Translations under genes and position numbers: made by a program
Part shown: positions 8,867-18,090 of the stretch, piece by piece
Numbering within the stretch: the stretch's first letter is position 1
Layout: the number at the start of each line of letters is the position of its first letter
From: JAKLEX01 sp035327525
GTDB taxonomy: Bacteria > Patescibacteriota > Minisyncoccia > Phycocordibacterales > JAACPR01
Length of the DNA stretch: 43,463 nt
NCBI GenBank assembly: GCA_035327525.1
Contig: DAOLDC010000003.1
Coordinates: forward strand, 1 to 43,463
Direction of reading: 5' to 3'
Notes under the pieces: model-generated
Databases searched by the model: none
What the model was told of the DNA's origin: nothing
Seen by the model: the letters and a program-made list of their open reading frames with translations, nothing else

Positions 8867-10843
8867 ATGGAAAATACAAACAAACAAAATAACAGTAGCA
8901 ATAATTATTCAAGACCTCGTGCTCATTCTAGCCATACTTCAACTGATAGCACCAGAAGTAGTCATGGTAATTCTAGTCAATATACCCGCAGTAGCAACCG
9001 AAATTCGACCAGCCAAAACAGGTCAACTGTCGGATATCAGGGTCAAAAAAGTAGATCATTTGGTTCAAAACCAAAAAGTAATCGCAGACCACCCTCACTC
9101 AGATCAACATTGAGACAACAGAGAAATACAAAAATCGCCGAAAGACAAAAAGCTAGACAACCAATTCCCTCACCTGGAAAAAATATACGAATTATAACAA
9201 TCGGTGGTGTGGAGGAAATCGGAAAAAACATGCTGGCAATCGAAATTGGCAACGATATTATAATTGTTGATGCCGGCTTCCAATTCAAAGATGCGTCAAC
9301 TCCCGGGATTGATTATATTTTGCCGAATACAGATTATCTAGAAGAAAGAAAAGACAAGATCAGAGGTTTGTTCATTACACACGGTCACCTTGACCACATC
9401 GGAGCGATTCCTTATGTTTTGGGAAAACTTGGTAATCCACCGATTTATTCTAGAAAATTCGGCGCGATTATGATCCAAAAGAAAATGGAAGATTTTCCAC
9501 ATTTACCAAAACCCGATATAAAAATAATCGATGGTGATGAAATAATTAGAGTTGGAGAAATTCGAGTTGAAACTTTCCCAATTTCACACACAATTCCAGA
9601 TTCTATGGGATTGATTGTTAATACTGTGCATGGTGATTTGGTCATAATTGAGGACGTTCGTGTTGATAATATTGATGGAGTACCAACAGACGAAGAAGCT
9701 GATCACTACAAGAGATTCAAGGATAGAAATATTCTTTTATTGACTATGGATTCAACCTCGATCGAGAAACCGGGTTTTTCTATATCAGAAAATGTTGTTG
9801 TAAAAAATATTGAAAAAATAATAAAAGAAACCAGTAGTCGATTAATAATTGGTACTTTTGCTTCTCAGGTAGAAAGAATTTTGGCAATTATAGAAATGGC
9901 TGACAAATATGGTAAAAAAATAGTAGTGGAAGGTCGTTCAATGAAATCAAATCTCGAAATTGTAAAATATCTTGGACTTATAAAAACCGAAAACGTAATT
10001 CCAATTTCTGAGATTGAAAAATACCCACCAGACAGAATTGTAATGCTAGTAACTGGTGCGCAAGGTGAGGAATTTGCAGCGTTAATGAGAATGGCTAACA
10101 AAAGTCACAAATTTATTACTCTGAAAAAAACAGACACGATTCTACTTTCTTCATCAATTATTCCAACAAACCACACGGCAGTCGTAAAGCTGAAAGATAG
10201 TTTGTACAGATCAGAAGCAAAAGTTATTACTTATCTGGATTCCGATGTTCACGCATCAGGTCACGGAAACAGGGGTGAGTTGAAATGGATACACCAACAG
10301 ATTCCCTACAAATATTTTGTTCCATTACACGGATTTCATTATATGTTGAGACAACATGCAGAAATGGCAGAATCGTTGGGAGTAAAACCAGAAAACATAA
10401 TCGTACCAGAGAACGGATCAATTATAGAGATTTTGGATGAAAATCAACAAATGGTCAGATTGCCTGTTAGAGCACCGCATGATCCTGTTACTGTCGATGG
10501 ATTAGCAGTTGGAACTATTCAGGATGTTGTGTTGGAAGACAGACAATTATTGGCAGAAGCTGGAATATTCATGGTTGTAGTCAGTCTGAATGTCAGAACC
10601 GGTAAACTAAAAAAGTCTCCTGATATAATTTCTAGAGGGTTCGTATATTTGAGGGAATCTCAAGAATTATTACGAAAGGCTAGATTTATTACCCAAAAAA
10701 TAGTAGAAACTCAACTAGAAAAAAATACCGGTCCAGTAGATTTTGACAAATTGAAAAAATCACTCAGTGATGAATTAACAAAATTCCTATTTCAAGAGAC
10801 GGCCAAACAACCACTTGTTATATCAGTAATAATTGGAGTTTAA
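8867..10843 (+). CDS. rnj: Ribonuclease J
   Basis: Metallo-beta-lactamase/beta-CASP ribonuclease that processes and degrades mRNA and rRNA (5'-3' exo and endo activity in the family). The conserved part starts near residue 105 (I-R-I-I-T-I-G-G-V-E-E-I-G-K-N). The zinc motif is T-H-G-H-L-D-H at 171-177, with D-S-D-V-H-A-S-G-H-G in the beta-CASP part and a C-terminal domain. The first ~105 residues are an unusual low-complexity tail rich in Ser, Asn, Arg and Thr, probably disordered. The gene starts 1 bp after the substrate-binding protein stop, so the two are probably co-transcribed. A similar tail occurs on the DEAD-box helicase at 18091-19455. Confidence 0.95.
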   Translation: MENTNKQNNSSNNYSRPRAHSSHTSTDSTRSSHGNSSQYTRSSNRNSTSQNRSTVGYQGQKSRSFGSKPKSNRRPPSLRSTLRQQRNTKIAERQKARQPIPSPGKNIRIITIGGVEEIGKNMLAIEIGNDIIIVDAGFQFKDASTPGIDYILPNTDYLEERKDKIRGLFITHGHLDHIGAIPYVLGKLGNPPIYSRKFGAIMIQKKMEDFPHLPKPDIKIIDGDEIIRVGEIRVETFPISHTIPDSMGLIVNTVHGDLVIIEDVRVDNIDGVPTDEEADHYKRFKDRNILLLTMDSTSIEKPGFSISENVVVKNIEKIIKETSSRLIIGTFASQVERILAIIEMADKYGKKIVVEGRSMKSNLEIVKYLGLIKTENVIPISEIEKYPPDRIVMLVTGAQGEEFAALMRMANKSHKFITLKKTDTILLSSSIIPTNHTAVVKLKDSLYRSEAKVITYLDSDVHASGHGNRGELKWIHQQIPYKYFVPLHGFHYMLRQHAEMAESLGVKPENIIVPENGSIIEILDENQQMVRLPVRAPHDPVTVDGLAVGTIQDVVLEDRQLLAEAGIFMVVVSLNVRTGKLKKSPDIISRGFVYLRESQELLRKARFITQKIVETQLEKNTGPVDFDKLKKSLSDELTKFLFQETAKQPLVISVIIGV

Positions 10844-10863
10844 TCCAAAAAATCTGGTATAAT
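10833..10863 (+). promoter_or_regulatory. Promoter of the MFS gene, probably leaderless
   Basis: Extended -10 box TGG-TATAAT (TATAAT 10858-10863) lies 7 nt before the ATG at 10871, with a weak TTGGAG (10833-10838) 19 nt upstream. Transcription would begin at or within a base or two of the start codon. The -35 region overlaps the end of the RNase J gene. Confidence 0.5.
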
Positions 10864-10870
10864 TATCAGA

Positions 10871-12091
10871 ATGTTATTTAGTCCAAAGGCTTTTTATGAC
10901 AAAGTAAATAATAATTTGTTATTCCCAGAAAACAAAAGGGTGGTTTTGTATTTCCTATCATTTTTGATTGCATTACATAACACGCCGGCAATTTTTATGA
11001 ATTCCAACATGATAGAGCAGTTTGTTGGTAATAAAAATGTTGGATATATTTTTGCACTGTCATCAATATTGTCATTATTTATTTTAATAAAAATAAAAGG
11101 TTTTTTACAAAAAATTGGAAATTACAAAACCTTTGTTACTGCTTTGACTGTAGATTTTGTTTGCTTAGGAATTACATCATTATCGCTTTTCTTTAATAAC
11201 TATTATTTTGGAATAATTTTTATTACAGCATATATCATCGGACATATGGCTAGAATTGCTATTGTTTTTTCTATGGATATTTTCTTGGAAAATCATTCGA
11301 CTGATAGCCAAACTGGCGGTATTAGGGGAAAATTATTAACAGCTGTTAATTTTTCTTTTATAATCGGTCCATTATTGGCCAGCTTTGTGGTGACAGATGT
11401 TTCTAATGCTGGAATTGTATACGTCTGGGGTATGACATTATTGATACCTATATTTTTTATTGCCAGAAAAAATTTCAGGAACTACCTTGATTCAAAATAT
11501 GAAAAAAATAGCATAATGGCCACAACGCTAAAAGTTCTTTGGAATAGGAATATTTATAATATTTGCAAAACAAACTTTGCACTATCATTATTCTATTCAT
11601 GGATGATTATTTACACTCCGATTTTTCTGCGTAATATCGGTTTTGATCTGGGTCAAATATCAATGATAATTGGCTTTGCCCTAATTCCGTTTGTTCTACT
11701 CCAAATTCCTCTAGGAAAAATTGCGGACGAAAAATACGGTGAAAAAGAAATAATGATTATTGGTTTTTCAATAATGGCAATAGCGACAGCAACGATGAGT
11801 TTTGTTTCTTCACAATCAATTTTTGTTTGGATTTTGATATTATTTATGACCAGAGTTGGTGCAAGCATGGTCGAAGTAATGAACGAAACATATTTATTCA
11901 AAAAAATTAATGATTCAAATATAGATATTATTAGCACATATAGATCAATAGAAGGTATTGCATATATTATTGGTCCGATTCTTGCATCAATATTGTTAAT
12001 TTTTGTAAAAATTGAGTTCATATTTTTGATATTAGCTTTTATAGTTTTGAATGGAATTAGATACGCCTTAAAAATTCGTGACTCCAGATAG
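10871..12091 (+). CDS. Major facilitator superfamily transporter
   Basis: Polytopic membrane protein of 406 residues with about 11-12 hydrophobic segments spread evenly. The two-bundle layout is typical of MFS permeases: first bundle about residues 20-200, a charged central loop near 200-225, second bundle about 230-400. The loop after helix 8 carries L-G-K-I-A-D-E-K-Y-G-E-K, an MFS motif-A variant (G-x-x-x-D-x-x-G-R/K). The substrate cannot be told; an exporter is the commonest role for this size class. Its promoter is independent of RNase J. Confidence 0.82.
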   Translation: MLFSPKAFYDKVNNNLLFPENKRVVLYFLSFLIALHNTPAIFMNSNMIEQFVGNKNVGYIFALSSILSLFILIKIKGFLQKIGNYKTFVTALTVDFVCLGITSLSLFFNNYYFGIIFITAYIIGHMARIAIVFSMDIFLENHSTDSQTGGIRGKLLTAVNFSFIIGPLLASFVVTDVSNAGIVYVWGMTLLIPIFFIARKNFRNYLDSKYEKNSIMATTLKVLWNRNIYNICKTNFALSLFYSWMIIYTPIFLRNIGFDLGQISMIIGFALIPFVLLQIPLGKIADEKYGEKEIMIIGFSIMAIATATMSFVSSQSIFVWILILFMTRVGASMVEVMNETYLFKKINDSNIDIISTYRSIEGIAYIIGPILASILLIFVKIEFIFLILAFIVLNGIRYALKIRDSR

Positions 12092-12129
12092 TCTGAAGCA
12101 TTATCAACAGTTTTTTAACATAATGATTA

Positions 12130-12158
12130 TTGACCAAACTGAAACTTTTTGTTACAAA
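12130..12158 (+). promoter_or_regulatory. Promoter of the two-component genes, near-leaderless
   Basis: TTGACC (12130-12135), a 17-nt spacer and TACAAA (12153-12158), with the ATG 9 nt further at 12168. The predicted leader is about 2-3 nt. Confidence 0.45.
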
Positions 12159-12167
12159 TAAATTTTA

Positions 12168-12836
12168 ATGAAAATATTAATCATAGAAGATGACATTTCA
12201 ATCAGAAATGTCTTGCGTATGAGTCTGGAAGAATTATCATATACAGTTGATGAAGCGGAGGATGGTGAGAGGGGTTCATATTTTGCAAGGATCAACAAAT
12301 ACGACTTAATAATTTTGGATAATGTGTTGCCGAAGAAGCTTGGCAAAAAAGTCTGTGAGGATATTAGAAATTCGGGGATCAACACCCCGATTTTATTATT
12401 ATCAGCAAAAAATGATGTCAATTCAAAAGTAGAGTTGCTCGACAGTGGGGCGGATGATTATCTGACAAAGCCGTTCTCGTTTGCAGAACTAAAATCAAGA
12501 ATAAAATCATTACTCAGACGTCCTCATAAAATTGAGGACGTTATTTTGAAATCCAGAAATATCAAACTAAATTCCAATACTGGCGAGGTCTTTTTAAAAA
12601 ACAAAAAAATATACTTAACTAGAAAAGAATTTTCCCTGTTAGAATTTTTAATGAAAAATCCAAACCAAATCCTGAGCCGTTCAAAACTAATCGAAAACAT
12701 CTGGGATATCAACGCTGATCCTTTTTCAAATACAATAGAAACACATATAGGTAACTTGCGAGCAAAGTTCAGAGATAATAACAAAAAAGTCATTGCTAAT
12801 ATTCCAGGTAGGGGCTACAAATTCATTTTGGATTAG
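12168..12836 (+). CDS. OmpR/PhoB-family response regulator
   Basis: Two-component DNA-binding regulator of 222 residues. The receiver domain (1-117) has the acidic pair D8/D9, phospho-acceptor D51 (L-I-I-L-D-N), S79 and K101 (T-K-P-F). The C-terminal winged helix (about 125-222) carries L-T-R-K-E-F-S-L-L-E-F-L and ends with the wing motif R-G-R-G-Y-K-F, here P-G-R-G-Y-K-F. It acts as a transcription factor; targets are unknown. A histidine kinase gene follows 32 bp downstream, so the two probably form a pair. Confidence 0.95.
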   Translation: MKILIIEDDISIRNVLRMSLEELSYTVDEAEDGERGSYFARINKYDLIILDNVLPKKLGKKVCEDIRNSGINTPILLLSAKNDVNSKVELLDSGADDYLTKPFSFAELKSRIKSLLRRPHKIEDVILKSRNIKLNSNTGEVFLKNKKIYLTRKEFSLLEFLMKNPNQILSRSKLIENIWDINADPFSNTIETHIGNLRAKFRDNNKKVIANIPGRGYKFILD

Positions 12837-12868
12837 GTCGGGTTAAGCAAAAAATAACAAAAAAATAT

Positions 12869-13582
12869 ATGAATAATAGCAACATGGAGGAGCTAATATG
12901 TTTGGCTGAAATGGGCAAATCATCTATTGGATTATTCCATGATGTTCTAAATCCAATCAGTAGTTTGTTACTTTACTTGGATTTCATTAGTCAGAAAAAA
13001 GGTATTGATGAAAATTTCAGAAGAGATATACGACCATTGGTCAGATCAAGCAAAAAAATAACTGATTTTATAAAAATAATCCAAAAAGATCTATCGGGTA
13101 CAGAGGGCAAAAAAGAAATCGTTAAAATTGATGAAATAATACTCAGCTCAATAAAAATTCTGGCCTACAAATCCAGAAATGCAAATACATCAATTATTTT
13201 TGCCAGAACAAAATCGACACCAATCTGTGCTGTAAAAATAAAAATCTACCAAATAATTATCAATCTAATATCAAACGCAATAGAGTCAATGGATGGCAAA
13301 ATATCAAAACCAAAAAACAAAGTCATCATTACGTTACAAGAAACCGACAAAGACCTAGTGTTAGAGGTGTCAGATAATGGTTGCGGTATAAGTAGCGACA
13401 AAATTAATAAAATTTTTGACAATTTATACACAACAAAAAAATCCGGTACAGGGATCGGATTAGCAAATACAAAAAAGATAATTGAAAAGGATTTGTCTGG
13501 AAAAATAAAACTAAAAAGTCAGGTTGATGTTGGTACAACTTTCACCGTCACAATTCCAAAAAACAAAAAAATTACAAATTGA
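12869..13582 (+). CDS. Soluble histidine kinase
   Basis: Sensor kinase of 237 residues with no transmembrane segment and almost no sensory region. The H-box is close to the N-terminus (F-H-D-V-L-N-P, H24), followed by the HATPase domain: N-box N-L-I-S-N-A-I-E-S (about 131), G1 D-N-G-C-G-I (about 169) and G2 G-T-G-I-G-L-A-N. It probably phosphorylates the upstream response regulator. The input must come from a partner protein or a cytosolic signal because no PAS, GAF or HAMP domain is present. The 3' end overlaps the convergent typA stop by 11 bp. Confidence 0.9.
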   Translation: MNNSNMEELICLAEMGKSSIGLFHDVLNPISSLLLYLDFISQKKGIDENFRRDIRPLVRSSKKITDFIKIIQKDLSGTEGKKEIVKIDEIILSSIKILAYKSRNANTSIIFARTKSTPICAVKIKIYQIIINLISNAIESMDGKISKPKNKVIITLQETDKDLVLEVSDNGCGISSDKINKIFDNLYTTKKSGTGIGLANTKKIIEKDLSGKIKLKSQVDVGTTFTVTIPKNKKITN

Positions 13583-15383
13583 AATACTTATCTTTTTCTG
13601 ATCTCTCAGCTTTTCGGCGATCATTCTCGGTCAAATGTCTTTTTCTTAGTCTGACATCTTTTGGTGTAACTTCCAGATATTCATCCTCACTCATCAATCC
13701 CATTGCGATTTCAATAGATAATTCCATGGGTGGTACAAGAGGCATCAATCCTTCGGAACTTTTTGACCTAACGTTTGTCAATTGTTTGCCTTTTGTTGGA
13801 TTAACGAACATATCCTCGCCTTTTATGGTATAGCCAATTACCATTCCATCATAAACTTCTGAACCTGGACCAATATACAGAACGCCTCTTTCTTGCAAAT
13901 TAGAAAGTGAAAATCCTAGAGCCTTTCCAGTTGCCATCGAAACCATTGAGCCGTATTGTGTTTTGTTTATTTGACCCACATGTGGTTGAAAAGATTTGAA
14001 CATACTAGTCATTATTCCCTCGCCTTTTGTATCAACAATGAATTCATTTCTATATCCCAAAAATCCTCTGGTTGGAATTTCAAAAACAATTTTTGCTTGC
14101 TTGTCATGCTTTTCCATGTGATTCATTATTCCCTTTCTGTTTCCCATTTTTTCAATTACAACGCCAGAATATTCCTCTGGTACCAAAATAGTTACCTCTT
14201 CGAATGGCTCGTGTTTGACTCCATCAATTTCTTTTACAATTACTTCTGGCTGAGATACGGCAAGTTCAAATCCTTCTCGGCGCATATTTTCTATCAAAAC
14301 TGACAGGTGTAATTCTCCACGACCAAAAACTTTGAATGCGGCATTATCATCAAAATTTACTTTCAAGCCGACATTGACTTCCAATTCTTTTTCTAGTCTT
14401 TCACGAATTTGTCTGGATGTTAGAAATTTTCCAGTTTTGCCACCAAATGGTGAATCGTTGACTAACATATTGAACGAAAGTGTTGGCTCATCAATATGAA
14501 TTGATGGTAATGCTTCGGTTTTTTCGTCTGTGACAATTGTTTGACCAATATAAATATCAGGGATTCCGGCGATCATTACAATATCTCCTGCGACTGCCTC
14601 CTTGACGTCTTTCTTTTTCATTCCTTCAAATGAATAAAGTTTTGTTATTTTTCCATTAAAAATTTCTTTGCTCTGATTTTTTGCAAAAACATTTTCACCA
14701 AATTTTGCTTTTCCGCTATAAATTCTACAAATTCCCATTCTTCCCAAAAAGTTGTCATAAGCCAAATTAAAAACTTGCGCTTGTAACTGCTGAGTGGTTT
14801 TTTCTGGACTCGAAGCTGGTGGAACTTTTTCCAAAATCATATCTAGAATCGGTGACAAATCCTTTGCTTCGTCTTCCATTTTCTTTTTTGCGACACCACT
14901 GCGTCCGATTGCATAAATAGTTTCGAAATTCAATTGCTCTTCTGTTGCACCTAGATCAAAAAATAATTCAAAAACTTGGTCGTGAGCTTTTTTGACATCA
15001 GCTGCTGGTTTGTCTATTTTGTTCAAAATCAAAATTGGCTTGAGGCCTAATTCTAGGGATTTTTTCAAAACGAATTTTGTCTGTGGCATCGGACCTTCGG
15101 CAGCATCAACGATCAACAGAACAGAGTCAACGCTTCGTAGAACACGTTCTACCTCGGAGCCGAAATCGGCGTGTCCTGGTGTATCCAAAATATTTATTTT
15201 TGTATCTTTATAAAAAATTGATGTATTTTTTGCATAAATAGTAATACCACGCTCTTTTTCTAGATCGTTTGAATCCATTGAAACTCCGTCCTCAGTCATA
15301 CCTGTTTGACGCAAAATAGCATCGGTCAATGTGGTTTTTCCGTGGTCAACGTGAGCAATAATAGCGATATTTCTAATTTCCAT
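13572..15383 (-). CDS. typA: Translational GTPase TypA/BipA
   Basis: Ribosome-binding GTPase of the EF-G-like group, involved in ribosome assembly and stress or cold adaptation. It is 603 residues from the chosen ATG at 15383 (M-E-I-R-N-I-A-I-I-A-H-V-D-H-G-K-T), the usual TypA beginning; the upstream ATG at 15404 would add seven non-conserved residues and overlap truB. G1 is A-H-V-D-H-G-K-T (10-17), G3 D-T-P-G-H and G4 N-K-I-D. The C-terminal TypA-specific domain follows, with T-R-G-F-L-G-Y-R. It lies 14 bp after truB and is probably co-transcribed with it. Confidence 0.96.
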   Translation of the reverse strand: MEIRNIAIIAHVDHGKTTLTDAILRQTGMTEDGVSMDSNDLEKERGITIYAKNTSIFYKDTKINILDTPGHADFGSEVERVLRSVDSVLLIVDAAEGPMPQTKFVLKKSLELGLKPILILNKIDKPAADVKKAHDQVFELFFDLGATEEQLNFETIYAIGRSGVAKKKMEDEAKDLSPILDMILEKVPPASSPEKTTQQLQAQVFNLAYDNFLGRMGICRIYSGKAKFGENVFAKNQSKEIFNGKITKLYSFEGMKKKDVKEAVAGDIVMIAGIPDIYIGQTIVTDEKTEALPSIHIDEPTLSFNMLVNDSPFGGKTGKFLTSRQIRERLEKELEVNVGLKVNFDDNAAFKVFGRGELHLSVLIENMRREGFELAVSQPEVIVKEIDGVKHEPFEEVTILVPEEYSGVVIEKMGNRKGIMNHMEKHDKQAKIVFEIPTRGFLGYRNEFIVDTKGEGIMTSMFKSFQPHVGQINKTQYGSMVSMATGKALGFSLSNLQERGVLYIGPGSEVYDGMVIGYTIKGEDMFVNPTKGKQLTNVRSKSSEGLMPLVPPMELSIEIAMGLMSEDEYLEVTPKDVRLRKRHLTENDRRKAERSEKDKYFNL

Positions 15384-15397
15384 ACAGAAGTACAACT

Positions 15398-16153
15398 TTA
15401 ACATTTTTTAATCGTTTTAGCAATAGAAAAATTAGTAAATATTTTTGTGCGATTTAATTTCAAAAGCACTGTCGGAAACGAAAAATTTTCTGTCAGAGCT
15501 CGAATAAAAGTTCCAGATGAAACAGTGATTTTTATACTGAAAGAATTGATTGGTGTTGGATTTTTTTCTGCAATCTGAAAAAAACTTTCCCATTTTGCCA
15601 AAATTTCTTCTTGACGAAAATCACCAGAAACAGATCCAATCGATTTATAAATATAATCTTTTATTTCTGCGGTTGAATTTGATTTTATTTCTATCAATTC
15701 AACTTTTTTTATATCAACTATTTGCGTCGGTCTTTCTATATCAGTATTTCCACGACGGAAATGATCAAAAAGTTTTATGCCAAAAACCGTTTTTCCAGAA
15801 AACCAAGGATATTTTTGGGTTTTGATCCCAGTCAATTTGATGATTTCTTGTTTCAAAATTTGTTCATCTATTTTTGTATCGAGCAGTTCTGTTGAATTTG
15901 TAATTCCCAAAATATCACCCGTGTCAGTAGAAACTCCAATCAAAAAAGTTGCCACATACTCCTTGTCAAAACCCATATATTTGTCGCGGTTCTGGTTTTC
16001 ATCACCAACCAGAATCAGCATTTGACCTTCTGCCATTGGATCCAATCTGCCGGCGTATGACATTTTTTCATTTTTGAATTGTGGTTGCTCTACACGAATC
16101 CTGTCTATCAATTGCAATGGTGTTTCACCAATTTTTTTATTTATGAAAATCAT
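15398..16153 (-). CDS. truB: tRNA pseudouridine(55) synthase TruB
   Basis: Makes pseudouridine 55 in the T-loop of tRNAs. It is 251 residues. The catalytic motif G-R-L-D-P-M-A-E-G has the nucleophile D38, and the N-terminal K-K-I-G-E-T-P-L is the family's KPxGxTS-like strand in a weakened form. The C-terminal PUA domain found in many bacterial TruB proteins (~310 residues) is absent. It precedes typA and follows the ABC exporter by 19 bp on the same strand. Confidence 0.93.
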   Translation of the reverse strand: MIFINKKIGETPLQLIDRIRVEQPQFKNEKMSYAGRLDPMAEGQMLILVGDENQNRDKYMGFDKEYVATFLIGVSTDTGDILGITNSTELLDTKIDEQILKQEIIKLTGIKTQKYPWFSGKTVFGIKLFDHFRRGNTDIERPTQIVDIKKVELIEIKSNSTAEIKDYIYKSIGSVSGDFRQEEILAKWESFFQIAEKNPTPINSFSIKITVSSGTFIRALTENFSFPTVLLKLNRTKIFTNFSIAKTIKKC

Positions 16154-16172
16154 TTTTTAGAAATTAAAAGTA

Positions 16173-18017
16173 TTAATCGCGATAACCAGCTGCTTGAGAA
16201 GAATACATTTGATTATAGATTCCGTTGATTTCTACTAATTCTCTGTGAGTTCCATATTCTTTTATATTTTGACCAGAAATTACAGCAATCTTGTCCGCAT
16301 TGCGCACAGTTGCAAACCTGTGTGAAATCAAAATCAGGGTTTTTGTTTTGTCAGTATTTTTTTCCAATTGATCAAAAATTTCTTTCTCAGCTTTGGCATC
16401 AATACTTGCAGTCGGTTCATCCAATATTGTCACAAAAGCGTTTCTAAATAGCGCCCTCGCTAATGATAGTTTTTGTTTTTGGCCCTGTGAAGGGTCGACA
16501 CCATTGGTGAATTCAACACCAATCTGTTGATTGTAATTCATTTTCCATTTTTGAATAAACTCATCAGCGTTTGCTCTGACTGATGCATTGGATATATTTT
16601 GTTGATTCATGTTTGACTCGATTTTTCCAAGATGAATCAATTCTTTTACAGGCAATTTGTATGTCTTGTAATCCTGAGACAAAAGAGCCAGATGTTTGTA
16701 CCAACAATTCAGGTCTAGCTCCTTCAAATCAATTCCATTTATCAGAATTCGACCAGATGTCGGATCATAAAAACGACATAGTAGTTTTATAAATGTAGAT
16801 TTTCCAGCACCATTTGTTCCGACAATCGCCAGCTTTTCGCCAGATTCAATTTTTAGATTAAAATCTTTTAGGACAAATTCATCTGGTTTTGAAGGATAAG
16901 AAAATGACACATTTTCAAAAATTATTTCTGGTGCTTTTTCTAAATTTATTTTTTTGGCAGTTTCTGGATTGGTTATCAATGGCTTTTCATTCATTAATTC
17001 CACAAATGTATTTACTGATTGTGCATCCTGATACTGAGATGATAATGCCAAAAAGAATCCAATAACTGATTGTTGCAACCCAAGTGACGCGGCCAAAATA
17101 AAAACAAATGTACCGATTTGCATCTGACCAGCTATAACTGGTTGTATCAAAAACCAAACAATAATTCCAAACGATATAGAGACCAACGCCTGTGTCAAAA
17201 TTTTGTACCAAAGAATTTTTTTATCTTTTGACAAATGAGCGGTGTGAAAATCATCCAAAATATTTTTGATTTTGCCTATAAAAAAATTTGTTGTTCCATA
17301 AATTTGTAATTCCCTAATACCCTGAACTTCAGAGACCTGCTCTTTTGCATGCCACAAATGCCTTTTGTTTTCAGATGAAGTTTGATAAATAGTCCAAATT
17401 TCTTCGCCATATTTGAGCTCAACAATAAATCTCGGAATCGTTACAACAACCACAATCACAAATATTAGCCAATTTGCCTGCAACATAATAATTGCCGCAG
17501 TAATAAATCCAACAACGTTGGTAATATTTCTAACGAACTTTCCAAAAAAATTAGAAATCATAAATGACGATCCATTTTCGTCCACTAATTGTACTTTGTC
17601 TCGAAATTTTGGATCCTCATGTTTTGCAACATCCAACGATGCCATTTTTTCTGAAAAAATCATTTCAAATCTGGTTCTCATACTTCTCCACCCCATCATG
17701 TCCCAATAGTCAGCCAGCGCCGAAACAGTACTGTTGAAAAGCAATATTGTAGGAAAAAGCAAAATCAATAGAAGCAATTTCTGATCAATAATTATATTTC
17801 CAAAATCACTTGCTAAATGGTTTATTAATAATGCCTCAACACCTCTCTGTAAGTACGGAGATAGTGCGACCAAAATCGCAAAAAGGGTCAAGAAATAAAA
17901 TTCTTTTGTGTGGTTCTGCCAAACCTCCTTGATTACAAAAACATTCGCACGCCAAAGATTTTTTAATGACTGCAAGTTTATATCTTTTATTTCGCCTCTT
18001 AATCTTTTTTTTGACAT
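16173..18017 (-). CDS. ABC exporter, fused permease and ATPase
   Basis: Half-transporter of 614 residues, expected to work as a dimer. The N-terminal ~340 residues contain about five to six hydrophobic segments of the type I exporter fold. The ATPase half has Walker A G-T-N-G-A-G-K-S-T (about 398-406), a Q-loop (L-L-S-Q-D-Y), a signature reading S-Q-G-Q-K-Q, Walker B F-V-T-I-L-D-E-P-T and the H-loop I-S-H-R (about 562). The signature departs from L-S-G-G-Q but keeps the key Ser and final Gly. The substrate is unknown; lipid, peptide or drug export are all possible. Confidence 0.92.
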   Translation of the reverse strand: MSKKRLRGEIKDINLQSLKNLWRANVFVIKEVWQNHTKEFYFLTLFAILVALSPYLQRGVEALLINHLASDFGNIIIDQKLLLLILLFPTILLFNSTVSALADYWDMMGWRSMRTRFEMIFSEKMASLDVAKHEDPKFRDKVQLVDENGSSFMISNFFGKFVRNITNVVGFITAAIIMLQANWLIFVIVVVVTIPRFIVELKYGEEIWTIYQTSSENKRHLWHAKEQVSEVQGIRELQIYGTTNFFIGKIKNILDDFHTAHLSKDKKILWYKILTQALVSISFGIIVWFLIQPVIAGQMQIGTFVFILAASLGLQQSVIGFFLALSSQYQDAQSVNTFVELMNEKPLITNPETAKKINLEKAPEIIFENVSFSYPSKPDEFVLKDFNLKIESGEKLAIVGTNGAGKSTFIKLLCRFYDPTSGRILINGIDLKELDLNCWYKHLALLSQDYKTYKLPVKELIHLGKIESNMNQQNISNASVRANADEFIQKWKMNYNQQIGVEFTNGVDPSQGQKQKLSLARALFRNAFVTILDEPTASIDAKAEKEIFDQLEKNTDKTKTLILISHRFATVRNADKIAVISGQNIKEYGTHRELVEINGIYNQMYSSQAAGYRD

Positions 18018-18090
18018 TTTTTATAATAAAATTAAAATAAAAAAAATAAACAATTTTTTGACCTAATCAATATAATTTAACACAAAAAAA

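Noticed and set aside
16173..18017. ABC exporter inactive because of a non-standard signature (S-Q-G-Q)
   Set aside because: The signature serine and last glycine, Walker A, Walker B with its glutamate and the H-loop are all present, so loss of activity is not supported.
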